64,000 nucleotides of DNA from a virus: IMG/VR virus record IMGVR_UViG_3300036770_007547, positions 158,776 to 222,775 of that record; one strand, written 5' to 3'. The notes under the pieces were generated by a model, which saw nothing but the letters and a program-made list of their open reading frames with translations, was not told where the DNA came from and did not search any database. Position 1 is the stretch's first letter; every line of letters starts with the position of its first letter. Positions 38,529 to 46,939 of this stretch are shown piece by piece. The position numbers and the translations under genes were made by a program.

Positions 38529-39736
38529 TACCGCACGACAAATTTTGCGTGTTGCCCTGGATCAGTCTAGAGACTTCACCTGTGGGCACAGTGCGGCCTT
38601 GCTGTCTGGCCGAACACGAGATCGTGGATGATCTCGGCTGCAAATTCAATCTTGATCGCGCAAATCTCCATGAGATCCAACACAGCGCACACATGCGTCG
38701 ACTGCGACAACAGTTCCTGGACGGTGAGAAACCCACCACATGTCGCAAGTGCTGGAGCGAAGAAGACGCTGGTCGCACCAGCAAACGCATGCACACCTTG
38801 GATCGTCTCAAGCACATCGTCAAAGATGAAGAATGGACTGTGGATGCCCGGCCTTTGATGTTCCTTGATCTCAAGCTGGGCAACATCTGCAATCTCAAAT
38901 GCAGGATCTGCGGATCATGGAGCAGCTCTTCGTTTGCCACTGAAGAAATATCAAACATACCCGATCCGGCATTCCGCAAAAGCAGTGTCCACTATCAGAT
39001 GCTGAAGCAAGGCGCCTGGCCCCGAGAGAATCCCACATTCTGGGCGCAGATCGACGGATTACTAGATCAGATCCGCTACATCGAATTCACCGGCGGTGAA
39101 CCTTTCATGATCCAAGAACACTTTGACATGCTGCAAGGCATGGTGGATCGTGGCATCGCTCACAACGTAGAGATACACTACAATACCAATGGCACACAAT
39201 GGCCCGAGGGTGCCGAAGCGATATGGCAGCACTTCCGGACTGTGGAAATCGCATTCAGCATCGACGATCTTGATCAACGATTCGAATATCAAAGAACCAA
39301 TGCAGCGTGGACCGAAGTCGTGGCCAATCTAAGTCGTTTCCGCGAGCTGCGGTCACGGCACCGGAACATACAGTTACAGGTGTGTAGCACAGTCAACATC
39401 TTCAATGTATGGCACCTCGAAGGCCTGGCCGAATGGATCGACCAGCAGGATTTCGATTTCATTTACTGGAACATGTTACACGAAGCCCGACATTTCAGTA
39501 TATCAGCTCTGCCGCCCGGAGCCAAGATGTTGGCAGCCCAGAGATTGGACACAGCCACAGTCAGCGATTTCCATCGCAGAGAATTTGATTTGATCCGGGA
39601 TTTCATGATGGCCGGAGAAAGCATGCCCGTGGAAACCATCCGCGAACAGATCCGGAGACTGGATCAGCGACGCGACCAGGACTTGAGATCCACGATCTGG
39701 GAATTGGCCGAGGCCCTGGACTATGACCCGACCTGA
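38525..39736 (+). CDS. Radical SAM enzyme with N-terminal twitch (array member 5)
   Basis: 403 residues, ATGA overlap with the previous gene. The twitch region KFCVLPWISLETSPVGTVRP has C8, C26, C27, C73 and C76 (CRKCW). The SAM-cluster motif is C122-x3-C126-x2-C129 (CNLKCRIC), followed by FTGGEPFMIQ. Later core strands include VEIHYNTNGTQWPEGAEAIW and VEIAFSIDDLDQRFEYQRTN. The protein is compact and lacks the N-terminal extension of array member 4. The start of the next gene overlaps its end by 14 bp. Confidence 0.87.
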   Translation: MIPHDKFCVLPWISLETSPVGTVRPCCLAEHEIVDDLGCKFNLDRANLHEIQHSAHMRRLRQQFLDGEKPTTCRKCWSEEDAGRTSKRMHTLDRLKHIVKDEEWTVDARPLMFLDLKLGNICNLKCRICGSWSSSSFATEEISNIPDPAFRKSSVHYQMLKQGAWPRENPTFWAQIDGLLDQIRYIEFTGGEPFMIQEHFDMLQGMVDRGIAHNVEIHYNTNGTQWPEGAEAIWQHFRTVEIAFSIDDLDQRFEYQRTNAAWTEVVANLSRFRELRSRHRNIQLQVCSTVNIFNVWHLEGLAEWIDQQDFDFIYWNMLHEARHFSISALPPGAKMLAAQRLDTATVSDFHRREFDLIRDFMMAGESMPVETIREQIRRLDQRRDQDLRSTIWELAEALDYDPT

Positions 39737-41018
39737 CTCTTTTTGTATGGCACCGTGGACTCACACTTATGTGAGCCCACAGACTGAGCGCAGGATGTGC
39801 TGTGCCAGCCGCGAGCCTGCGCAGAATTTCCAGCAGTACATAGACACAGCCGCAGGCACAGGCCAGTACATCCCCATCACCCTAGACGAACACTGGAACA
39901 GCGATCACATGCGCAGCGTGCGTCGCAGGATGATGGCCGGGGACACCTTGCCTGAATGCGAAGTATGCAACAATCAACTGCTCAACACCGCGGTCTATCG
40001 CGACTATTTCAATCAGCTGTTTGGTCACAAGTATGCGGAGGCCATAGCCAGAACAGACACAGACGGACGCACCGACATGCAGCCCGTGAGCTGGGATTAT
40101 AGATTTTCAAATCTCTGCAATTTCAAATGTAGGATGTGTGGCGACATGCTGAGTTCGAGCTGGGAAACCGAACAGCGCCAGCATGACATGATCGATTGGA
40201 GCAATCCCAAGAACGCTTGGATGCAACCCCACACACGCCAGGAAATAAGTAAGTTCCAAGACACTGTGATCGAGCGCGAGTTCGCTGCGGCAGTGGAACA
40301 ACATCGTGTGGAAGAAGTGTATTGGGTGGGTGGAGAACCGCTCATGTACGAGCAACACTGGCGCTACATGCAACGCATCATTGAACTGGGAGACGGTCCA
40401 CGTGTCTATGCTAGGTATAATACTAATCTTAGTCGTTGCCATTATCGCGGCGTGGATCTTTTTCGCGACATCCTCGATCATTTACGAGATTACCAGATCT
40501 GCGCCAGCCTTGACGGAACTGGAGCCACAGGAGAATACATCCGAACCGGACTGCGCTACGACCAATGGCTTGAAAACTTCCAACGAGGTGTGGACCACCG
40601 AAGACACAGCCGCCAATTTAGACTCGACTTCACGCTCACCCTACCCGGTTTATACGAAGTCGGAAATATACAGGAATTGGCAGACACACACCAAGTAGAA
40701 GTTTTGGCCAAAGTGGTATTCAGTTTCACTCCCGACATCGTCATGAGTCCGCTGTGCTTGCCAAGGTCGTTGCTGGAGCCGAGACTGCGGAGTCTCATGT
40801 CACAAACACACGGGGCCATGCGAGATGTGCTCGAACAATTGATAAAACGTCCCACGTTCCAGGAATCTTGGCCTGACACCTGGCAAATGGGTCTTGCTAA
40901 AGGCAAGGCTCGTGTGTTAAAATTAGAGTCCATACGCAACGACAGTTATACCATGGCCGATATTTTACGCAAGGATCCCGAAGTCCATGAATGGTGGCAA
41001 CAAATCCCAACGCATTGA
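39723..41018 (+). CDS. Radical SAM enzyme with N-terminal twitch (array member 6)
   Basis: 431 residues. Twitch: SFCMAPWTHTYVSPQTERRM with C8, C26, C27, C79 and C82. The core motif is C132-x3-C136-x2-C139 (CNFKCRMC), with SSSWETE, then WVGGEPLMYEQHW and ICASLDGTGATGEYIRTGLR, a common radical SAM strand. It overlaps the previous gene by 14 bp and the next by 32 bp. It is the last in the tandem array. Whether the six enzymes act on one substrate in turn or on different ones cannot be told. Confidence 0.87.
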   Translation: MTRPDSFCMAPWTHTYVSPQTERRMCCASREPAQNFQQYIDTAAGTGQYIPITLDEHWNSDHMRSVRRRMMAGDTLPECEVCNNQLLNTAVYRDYFNQLFGHKYAEAIARTDTDGRTDMQPVSWDYRFSNLCNFKCRMCGDMLSSSWETEQRQHDMIDWSNPKNAWMQPHTRQEISKFQDTVIEREFAAAVEQHRVEEVYWVGGEPLMYEQHWRYMQRIIELGDGPRVYARYNTNLSRCHYRGVDLFRDILDHLRDYQICASLDGTGATGEYIRTGLRYDQWLENFQRGVDHRRHSRQFRLDFTLTLPGLYEVGNIQELADTHQVEVLAKVVFSFTPDIVMSPLCLPRSLLEPRLRSLMSQTHGAMRDVLEQLIKRPTFQESWPDTWQMGLAKGKARVLKLESIRNDSYTMADILRKDPEVHEWWQQIPTH

Positions 41019-42060
41019 AATCGATCTCACAGATCATCACGAACACATCATCACTCTCTACATCGATGTGGGAGACACCAGTCTCGGTCACAAATGGTTG
41101 TGCGCCCTAGAGCATTTGATCAGCGGTGAGTATCACCTAGAGAAAAACTACTGTTTCTTGGGATTTCCCGATGGTGCACGCGATGGCAACTACATCCTAG
41201 ATCAAGTCAATCACAGCATACAAGCCATCAACACCGCTGATTTGGGATATCGCATACAGGATCGGTTTGACATGGCCACCATGTTTGAACACCAACCAAG
41301 ACCACGCACCATGCGCCAGGAGCGCATGAATGACTTGCATAGATACTTTGAAGAATTACAGGGCGTGAGTGGTTCCATGAGTGTGTACTATCAAAGGGCC
41401 GATGCTGCCACGCGGTGGCACATCAGACAACTCAATCTCTTGTGTCACGAGTTCGAATCATGGGCATTGAGCTGGCGCAAACAGCTGGAAGCACCAGACT
41501 GGATCCGCCCCAGCCAGCTCATGTGTTGGTTGGGGGCTCCGAGATTCAAGCTCGAACCCCAAGACTTTGAACTGTTTGGGGTCGACACCATAAGTCGCCG
41601 CCTGGGCGGTGTGTATGTGGGTGTGAACAAAGCAGTTGGAAAGCATCACTGGGAAGTGTTCCACGACGAGGGCCGTGACAGCAGGATCGGTGAGTTGACC
41701 ACCACAGTGTTGAAGGGACAGACCGAGGCCGCCGGGGACTTTGACATCGAATGGGGCCGCTATGCCGGGGACCAACCTTGGCAACTGGCCGAGCTGGAGG
41801 CTTTCCGTGATTGGCTGAGAGACAACGGGTTTGATCCCGAAGACAAAAGTCTCACTATCGGTCATCCCTGTGTGGCGCAAGTGGATCTCCAGCGCAGCTT
41901 TGGTTCAGAACATTATCGCGACATTTGGCAGCAATTAAATACGCATCTAAACGTGGCAGAGATACGAACTCCAAATGCAAGAACCACGTACCAGTATCGT
42001 TGGAGCGACACTGGATATGCTCAAAAACAAATTGATGTGATCAGCAAGGAAATGTCATGA
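40987..42060 (+). CDS. Conserved phage protein of unknown function (357 aa)
   Basis: Overlaps the end of the last tandem radical SAM gene by 32 bp and the next small gene by 4 bp. The sequence is soluble and Trp/His-rich: IEIDLTDHHEHIITLYIDVG near the N-terminus, a HRYFEELQGVSGSMSVYYQR helix region, a middle block FELFGVDTISRRLGGVYVGV, and WGRYAGDQPWQLAELEAFRD. I know similar proteins only as hypothetical cyanophage proteins. The tight overlaps suggest a partner of the radical SAM enzymes, such as a carrier or substrate-presenting protein. That is a guess from position. Confidence 0.65.
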   Translation: MNGGNKSQRIEIDLTDHHEHIITLYIDVGDTSLGHKWLCALEHLISGEYHLEKNYCFLGFPDGARDGNYILDQVNHSIQAINTADLGYRIQDRFDMATMFEHQPRPRTMRQERMNDLHRYFEELQGVSGSMSVYYQRADAATRWHIRQLNLLCHEFESWALSWRKQLEAPDWIRPSQLMCWLGAPRFKLEPQDFELFGVDTISRRLGGVYVGVNKAVGKHHWEVFHDEGRDSRIGELTTTVLKGQTEAAGDFDIEWGRYAGDQPWQLAELEAFRDWLRDNGFDPEDKSLTIGHPCVAQVDLQRSFGSEHYRDIWQQLNTHLNVAEIRTPNARTTYQYRWSDTGYAQKQIDVISKEMS

Positions 42061-42158
42061 CATGGTTGAAACGATTGATCGGATGGATCAAACTAGAAAT
42101 ACGTTATCGCAGGAAACTGCGCGAGTTACGCAAACGCGACCCTTTCATTTATAAATGA
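42057..42158 (+). CDS. Small basic 33-residue peptide
   Basis: This frame is too short for most ORF callers. It begins ATGACATGG in an ATGA overlap with the previous gene and ends in an ATGA overlap with the carbamoyltransferase gene. Both junctions are exact, which strongly supports a real gene. The peptide (MTWLKRLIGWIKLEIRYRRK, LRELRKRDPFIYK) has net charge about +9 and an amphipathic helix. Short Arg/Lys-rich peptides with a conserved DPFIYK-like end occur in related phages, as I recall. Possible roles include RNA or membrane binding, or a modification substrate for the neighbouring radical SAM enzymes. All are speculative. Confidence 0.72.
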   Translation: MTWLKRLIGWIKLEIRYRRKLRELRKRDPFIYK

Positions 42159-43642
42159 ACATACTAGGAATCAGTGCGGGTTTCCATGACGGTTCAGTGA
42201 GCCTGGTGTCCCCGAACGGCGACATATTGTTTGCTGCCCACAGCGAAAGATACAGCCGTGTCAAAAACGATGATGGTATATCACCAGACATGCTGGCCGA
42301 AATCGACGGTACACAAATTGGCACACTGGCCTTTTACGAACGACCTTGGATGCATGGTTTGCAGCGAGCAGTGAGTGGGCAGACTCCTTTGCCACCCTTG
42401 AGCCTATCAGGCACGTTGTCCCAACATCTCAATGGCTGGTATCTGAAAAATGCCGTGGAAGATCGTAGATGCTTCTCGCATCATCTCAGTCATGCCGCTG
42501 CGGGTTTCCAGACATCACCGTTTGATGACGCCACTGTGGTGGTGATAGATGCCATTGGAGAACTTGACACTGTTTCCATCTATCGTGCCTGTTACGATGA
42601 CCAGGGCCAGGCACAGTATCAACGACTGTGGCGGCAAAGGTATCCACACAGCATTGGATTATTCTACAGTGCCGTGACCAAAGCCGTGGGACTCAAGCCC
42701 ATGGAAGAAGAATATATAACCATGGGCATGGCTGCTTATGGCAGCGATCTCGGTGCCGCCTGGATGCGCGAGCATCTCGTCGAGGATCTACAACAAGTGA
42801 GATTCCACAAGAATCTGCACATTGGATTCGATGAATACGAGTTGCCATTCACCCACAACGAAGATATCGCGGCTTCGGCCCAGGCCCTGACCGAGCAGTT
42901 GATCATGTCAGTGATGCGACGTGCTCGCGATCTCACCGGTGGTGGCAATCTCGTTTACATGGGTGGTGTGGCCTTGAATTGCCTGGCCAATCGTTTGTTG
43001 GGAGACTATTTTGATGACATTTGGATCATGCCCAATCCCGGAGATGCTGGATCGAGTCTTGGTGCAGCCGCTCTTGCTTATGGTCAGCGCCTGCGCTGGC
43101 GTGACCCTTATCTTGGTCACACTATCACTGGCGATTATCCTGTTCGTGCCCTACTCGATGATCTTGCTGACGGGGGTATTGCTGCTGTGGCTAGCGGACC
43201 AGCTGAGTTTGGTCCTCGTGCCCTAGGCAACCGTAGTCTATTAGCAGATCCTCGCGGAGAGGATATCAAGGATAGAGTCAATGAAATTAAGCGACGTCAA
43301 AAATTTAGACCCTTTGCCCCGGTCATACTGGCCGAGATGGTCAATGACTACTTTGATATGCCACCTGTTTGGCACCGCAGCGATTACATGCAAGTGGTCG
43401 CCCGGTGCCGTCGCCCTGATCTTTTTCCTGCTATATGTCATGTTGATGGCACCAGCCGAGTACAGACAGTTCCAAAGAATTCGCGATCGGGCATCCGCCA
43501 ACTCCTAGAACAATGGTATGCCCAGACCGGCTGTCCCATGTTATTGAACACCAGTCTCAATGTGCGCGGGGAACCCATGATCAACACTCGAGACGATGCT
43601 GATAGATTCACTAGATTTTACGGCGTGCCCGTGAGATCATAG
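42155..43642 (+). CDS. Carbamoyltransferase, NodU/TobZ/CmcH family
   Basis: 495 residues, a little shorter than the ~570 of typical NodU/TobZ proteins. N-terminal YrdC/Kae1-like features are AHSERYSRVKND, HHLSHAAAGFQTSPFDDATV, YITMGMAAYGSD and YMGGVALNCLANR. C-terminal features include SGPAEFGPRALGNRSLLADP and NTSLNVRGEPM. These proteins carry out carbamoyl-phosphate-dependent O-carbamoylation, usually of sugars. In an operon of glycosyltransferase-like and radical SAM genes it probably carbamoylates a glycan or nucleotide sugar. The start forms an ATGA junction with the basic peptide gene, and its end overlaps the convergent amidinotransferase by 6 bp. Confidence 0.86.
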   Translation: MNILGISAGFHDGSVSLVSPNGDILFAAHSERYSRVKNDDGISPDMLAEIDGTQIGTLAFYERPWMHGLQRAVSGQTPLPPLSLSGTLSQHLNGWYLKNAVEDRRCFSHHLSHAAAGFQTSPFDDATVVVIDAIGELDTVSIYRACYDDQGQAQYQRLWRQRYPHSIGLFYSAVTKAVGLKPMEEEYITMGMAAYGSDLGAAWMREHLVEDLQQVRFHKNLHIGFDEYELPFTHNEDIAASAQALTEQLIMSVMRRARDLTGGGNLVYMGGVALNCLANRLLGDYFDDIWIMPNPGDAGSSLGAAALAYGQRLRWRDPYLGHTITGDYPVRALLDDLADGGIAAVASGPAEFGPRALGNRSLLADPRGEDIKDRVNEIKRRQKFRPFAPVILAEMVNDYFDMPPVWHRSDYMQVVARCRRPDLFPAICHVDGTSRVQTVPKNSRSGIRQLLEQWYAQTGCPMLLNTSLNVRGEPMINTRDDADRFTRFYGVPVRS

Positions 43643-44659
43643 ATAGGTTTCCAGTGGCCCACGACGACGTATGTCCTGGGTCACACAAGAAATCCCGCCA
43701 TCCCAAAAGTATCGATGCCGCAAAGGAGCGATTATGGGTTCGATCCTGTGGCGTTGACAGAACTCAAACACTTCTTTGTTGTAGCTGGAAAATATCACAT
43801 GATGCTCGTCGAGCACCAGGCAGTTGACATCAAACACAGTTTCGCTGACAAATCCGGTCCAGTGCGAGAGATACTGATCCACATAAGCAGCAAAGGCCGG
43901 ATCATCGTGGCTGCCTTCCACCCACCATCTTCCATTGAACGAAGACTCTTTGAATTGTCCCACGGCCAAGCTGGCTTCGATGTTGCTGAGTGGTACACGG
44001 CAAACTTCCCAGCCCGGGAACGTGTCTCGATAATTGATGTCAGCATCGTGTTTGCTTGACAATATCACTCCGGGTCGCAATATGGCAAACACAGCATCTC
44101 CGTGACCGTTGGTCTGACAACGGCGCACACGGAACCTTGAATCCAATGCATGCTGTTGTATCCACTCCATCTGCTGACTGGTCATGTATTCGCTGTTGTC
44201 AAACAGCACATCGGTGCCAACTCGAACTATGCAGCTGGCCACAGCGCCCGCCATCACAGCATCACGTGCCTGCAACACCGAGCCCGGTTGTAAACGCTGA
44301 TATTCGGTGATGATTCCGTTGTACTCGTAGTCATCGTTGAATCGCAACAAACGCTCGCCCAGGGTTATCTGTGTGTCTCTGGGGGTTATGGGTGGAGTAG
44401 GTGGACGCATGCCACGCGACAGCATGTCCTGGAAACTGAGAACTCCGGTGGGTTCAGGTCTGCGCACCCGGGCACCGAATCTTTGTATGACTCGAGCCAG
44501 ATTGTCCAGGTCTTCTTCGGTCTCTTCCATGATACGCTGTAGTTGTTTGCGTACCCGGCGGTCCGGTATCGAAGAAAAATGTTTTTTGCTATAGACGCGC
44601 CCCACTATCACTTCTTCCAAGGGCTGCCAACTGGTGTAAGATTGTACGGTCAATTCCAT
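43637..44659 (-). CDS. Amidinotransferase-family protein (guanidino group modifying)
   Basis: 340 residues, minus strand. The N-terminus WQPLEEVIVGRVYS is the W-x-P-L-x-E-V-(I/V)-V-G pattern of the amidinotransferase/arginine deiminase superfamily. Candidate catalytic residues are H186 in NGHGDAV and C325 in GGISCVTQDIRR. A plausible acidic site and the substrate block VFDVNCLVLDEHHVIFSSYN also fit. Glycine amidinotransferase moves an amidino group from arginine to an amine. Here it could amidinate an amino sugar. Arginine deiminase-like chemistry is also possible. It converges with the carbamoyltransferase gene and is the last gene of a minus-strand transcript. Confidence 0.78.
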   Translation of the reverse strand: MELTVQSYTSWQPLEEVIVGRVYSKKHFSSIPDRRVRKQLQRIMEETEEDLDNLARVIQRFGARVRRPEPTGVLSFQDMLSRGMRPPTPPITPRDTQITLGERLLRFNDDYEYNGIITEYQRLQPGSVLQARDAVMAGAVASCIVRVGTDVLFDNSEYMTSQQMEWIQQHALDSRFRVRRCQTNGHGDAVFAILRPGVILSSKHDADINYRDTFPGWEVCRVPLSNIEASLAVGQFKESSFNGRWWVEGSHDDPAFAAYVDQYLSHWTGFVSETVFDVNCLVLDEHHVIFSSYNKEVFEFCQRHRIEPIIAPLRHRYFWDGGISCVTQDIRRRGPLETYL

Positions 44660-45840
44660 GTCAGGCTTTCAAGTAAGCTATTTAAACGCGGAGTGAGATC
44701 TCCGGTGAATAATCTCTGATTGTGTTCGAGATCAGGCCAACAGCGTTGATACCAATCGCGTAGATTTTTTTGTTGCATGATACCTTGTATGGCATCAAAC
44801 ACCTTCTCCCAGCGACGGTTGTTGTCAAGTTCTTGATCGTAGCTGTTGTCGATCACAGAATCAAACGTGCGGTAACCTAGACCTCTCAAGGCAGACAAGG
44901 TACCAGCAGCACCAAATATCACGAAAGGCTGTGCATGCTTGATGGGCTTGAAGGTTTTTTCTGTGACAAAGGCTCCCCGAGATCCGTCTGCGTCAAAGTG
45001 TGTCTCGAGTACGACCTGGAAGTAGCTGTTGGTGTAGTGTTCGCGCACATGGTGTGTGTGATCATTGTGCGCCTGATGATCCAAGGCATCGGCCCGGTAA
45101 GGACCGTTTTCCATGAATAGCTCGAGGCTTTGCTTCAGCCCCGGACGATACCAGAAACGTATGGGGTTGTCGGTAAAAGGTTCGTCTAGGGCCACTTGGG
45201 TGTTGTAGCTCCATATGGCTCGTTGCAACCATCCACGGCGCTGCATTTCGGTCATGGTAGTGGCCCGCCACCATTTGTGTGTGCGTACCAAGCTGGTGAA
45301 CGCATGCGGTCTTTTTCTTTTGTTGTCCGGAGCCACAGCCGGATGTTGTTGATTGCGCAAACGGAACAACAGCTCGTCGTCGGCAAAGTAACGACAGTTT
45401 TGCATGGTACTGGCCTCGGTGTTGGCCGATATCAATATCACACTTTCTGGTGGCAATGAATTGTTGAGGCATTGTTGATCCAGGCTCTGTCTTATACGGC
45501 CGGGATTGTCGCCTTCGCTGTAGAATATCAGTATCTTCACACGACACTGTTGACATAGCTGTTTCACTGCCTGGGGCACGAGATCGAGATGCTGTGTGTC
45601 ATGATCGAAAAATGTGAGAGCTATGGGATAGAACGCCTGATGTCTGACTTGATCATGAGTGATGGCTCTTACTGCTATGCCATGCACACGGCAATATTCA
45701 TAAAACATCACCGGCTCGCTCCAAGGCCAATGCTGGCTGAATTGATGCCACTCGGGTGTGTATGGTCGGGCCTGCCATCGTGCGATGTTTGGTGCTGGCC
45801 TTGCTTGATCCCAGACATGATCAAAAACAAAATCAATCAT
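44650..45840 (-). CDS. Glycosyltransferase-like protein, TEK-KP family (paralog B)
   Basis: ATG at 45840 (8-bp overlap with the previous minus gene) is preferred over an in-frame start at 45912. 396 residues. The C-terminal block VVLETHFDADGSRGAFVTEK, TFKPIKHAQPFVIFGAAGTL, LRGLGYRTFDSVIDNSYD matches the proteins at 34368 and 45833. The N-terminal half (VFDHVWDQARPAPNIARWQA) differs, as expected of an acceptor-binding half. The C-terminal end (YQRCWPDLEHNQRLF) is shared with the 45833 gene. The family resembles exostosin/GT-B enzymes; the activity is inferred. Confidence 0.66.
   Translation of the reverse strand: MIDFVFDHVWDQARPAPNIARWQARPYTPEWHQFSQHWPWSEPVMFYEYCRVHGIAVRAITHDQVRHQAFYPIALTFFDHDTQHLDLVPQAVKQLCQQCRVKILIFYSEGDNPGRIRQSLDQQCLNNSLPPESVILISANTEASTMQNCRYFADDELLFRLRNQQHPAVAPDNKRKRPHAFTSLVRTHKWWRATTMTEMQRRGWLQRAIWSYNTQVALDEPFTDNPIRFWYRPGLKQSLELFMENGPYRADALDHQAHNDHTHHVREHYTNSYFQVVLETHFDADGSRGAFVTEKTFKPIKHAQPFVIFGAAGTLSALRGLGYRTFDSVIDNSYDQELDNNRRWEKVFDAIQGIMQQKNLRDWYQRCWPDLEHNQRLFTGDLTPRLNSLLESLTWN
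44679..44685 (-). promoter_or_regulatory. Possible weak late promoter before the amidinotransferase
   Basis: TTAAATA on the minus strand lies inside the upstream gene's C-terminal coding region. A start near 44673 would leave a 14-nt leader before the ATG at 44659. The 6-base core is common by chance, so this is weak. Confidence 0.25.
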
Positions 45841-46939
45841 TGAAATCTCGTCGCATTTTTTCCAGCATGCATGAAACTTCGTCCCATAACACACGTTCAA
45901 AGCCGCCACCATAAAAATGTCGATGATTGTGTTCGATCACTGGCAAGCAGCGTTGGTACATGTCGTTGAGTTGTTGATGATCCAGGCTGTCCATCCAACA
46001 CAACAGTTGCGATATCTTTGATAACCTCACAGCATCGTCGACTTCGCTGTCATAGCTTTCGTCCCAGACGTCATGAAAGGTGTGGAATCCATATCTGCGA
46101 AGATATTCGAGACTGCCAGCACAGCTTACCATCACAAACGGCATCTTGAGGCAGATGGGTTTGAATGTTTTTTCAGTGAGATGCTGTCGTGTGCCGCTGA
46201 ACACAGTTTCTGTGATCACGTAGGCTAGACTACTCGCAGTCTCGTGGAATTGTGTGAGACAATAGCTTTTCATGGGATGCCCGGTTTCCCCGGAAAAATT
46301 CCAGGGCAGTTGGGCTTGTCGTACCAGCTCACGTGCCTGGTCCCCGCCCAGGGCATGTGCTAGATCCAGCACAGACTGGCCCTCTACGGGACATTGATCC
46401 GGAAAGCTGATACAGGCATTGTGGACGTTGTGTTCCAACAGTTTCAGCAAAAGTCGCACTCGATGTTCGCGGCGTCCCCCGACTATGCGATTGGCACTGA
46501 AAAAACTGTGAGTTATATCCCGCTTGTTGGGGTCGGTGATCAACCATGTGCGGTCGTAGCCACGGAACCAATCCAAAGCAGCCCATCCGTGGAAAAAATA
46601 ATAGTAGTCTTTGAGGCGGTATCTTTCACACAGTTCACGCACATTGTCGCTTTGGTATTCGCTGTGTATCATGGCTCGATGCCTGGGACCTATCCTGTGA
46701 TTGAGATCACGATTGCGGATCTGTAGATCATCAAACAGCGGAGCATGCATGTCCAAATATATTGGCTCTTGATCGTGAAAGTAAGTATAATTTAGTTCAA
46801 AGCCATTGGCTGCGACCTTGACGAGATTTTCGGGTCGTGAGCTACCAAACGGATCGCAATAAAACATGCGTGTGGCGGGAACATGTTTCTGTATATAGGG
46901 CCAGAACAGGTAATGATAGATTTCATCGATCTTGATCAT
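45833..46939 (-). CDS. Glycosyltransferase-like protein, TEK-KP family (paralog C)
   Basis: 368 residues. C-terminal block: YVITETVFSGTRQHLTEK, TFKPICLKMPFVMVSCAGSL, LRRYGFHTFHDVWDESYD, as in the paralogs at 34368 and 44650, then YQRCLPVIEHNHRHFYGG. The N-terminal half has YYYFFHGWAALDWFRGYDRT. The ATG at 46939-46937 shares the CATG tetranucleotide with the ATG of the divergent plus-strand gene at 46938, so there is no room for a standard intergenic promoter. It is the first gene of a minus-strand run with the paralog at 44650 and the amidinotransferase. Confidence 0.66.
   Translation of the reverse strand: MIKIDEIYHYLFWPYIQKHVPATRMFYCDPFGSSRPENLVKVAANGFELNYTYFHDQEPIYLDMHAPLFDDLQIRNRDLNHRIGPRHRAMIHSEYQSDNVRELCERYRLKDYYYFFHGWAALDWFRGYDRTWLITDPNKRDITHSFFSANRIVGGRREHRVRLLLKLLEHNVHNACISFPDQCPVEGQSVLDLAHALGGDQARELVRQAQLPWNFSGETGHPMKSYCLTQFHETASSLAYVITETVFSGTRQHLTEKTFKPICLKMPFVMVSCAGSLEYLRRYGFHTFHDVWDESYDSEVDDAVRLSKISQLLCWMDSLDHQQLNDMYQRCLPVIEHNHRHFYGGGFERVLWDEVSCMLEKMRRDFND
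46762..46791 (+). promoter_or_regulatory. Possible sigma70-like promoter inside an antisense gene
   Basis: TTGGCT (46762-46767), 18 bp, TATAAT (46786-46791) on the plus strand. A start near 46798 would give a ~140-nt leader to the ATG at 46938, antisense to the gene at 45833-46939. The -35 box is a weak match, so confidence is low. Confidence 0.3.

Noticed and set aside
42147-42156. TTATAAATG before the carbamoyltransferase start as a late promoter
   Set aside because: It is part of the basic peptide's C-terminal codons (IYK stop), and the last base differs from the motif. ATGA coupling explains translation.
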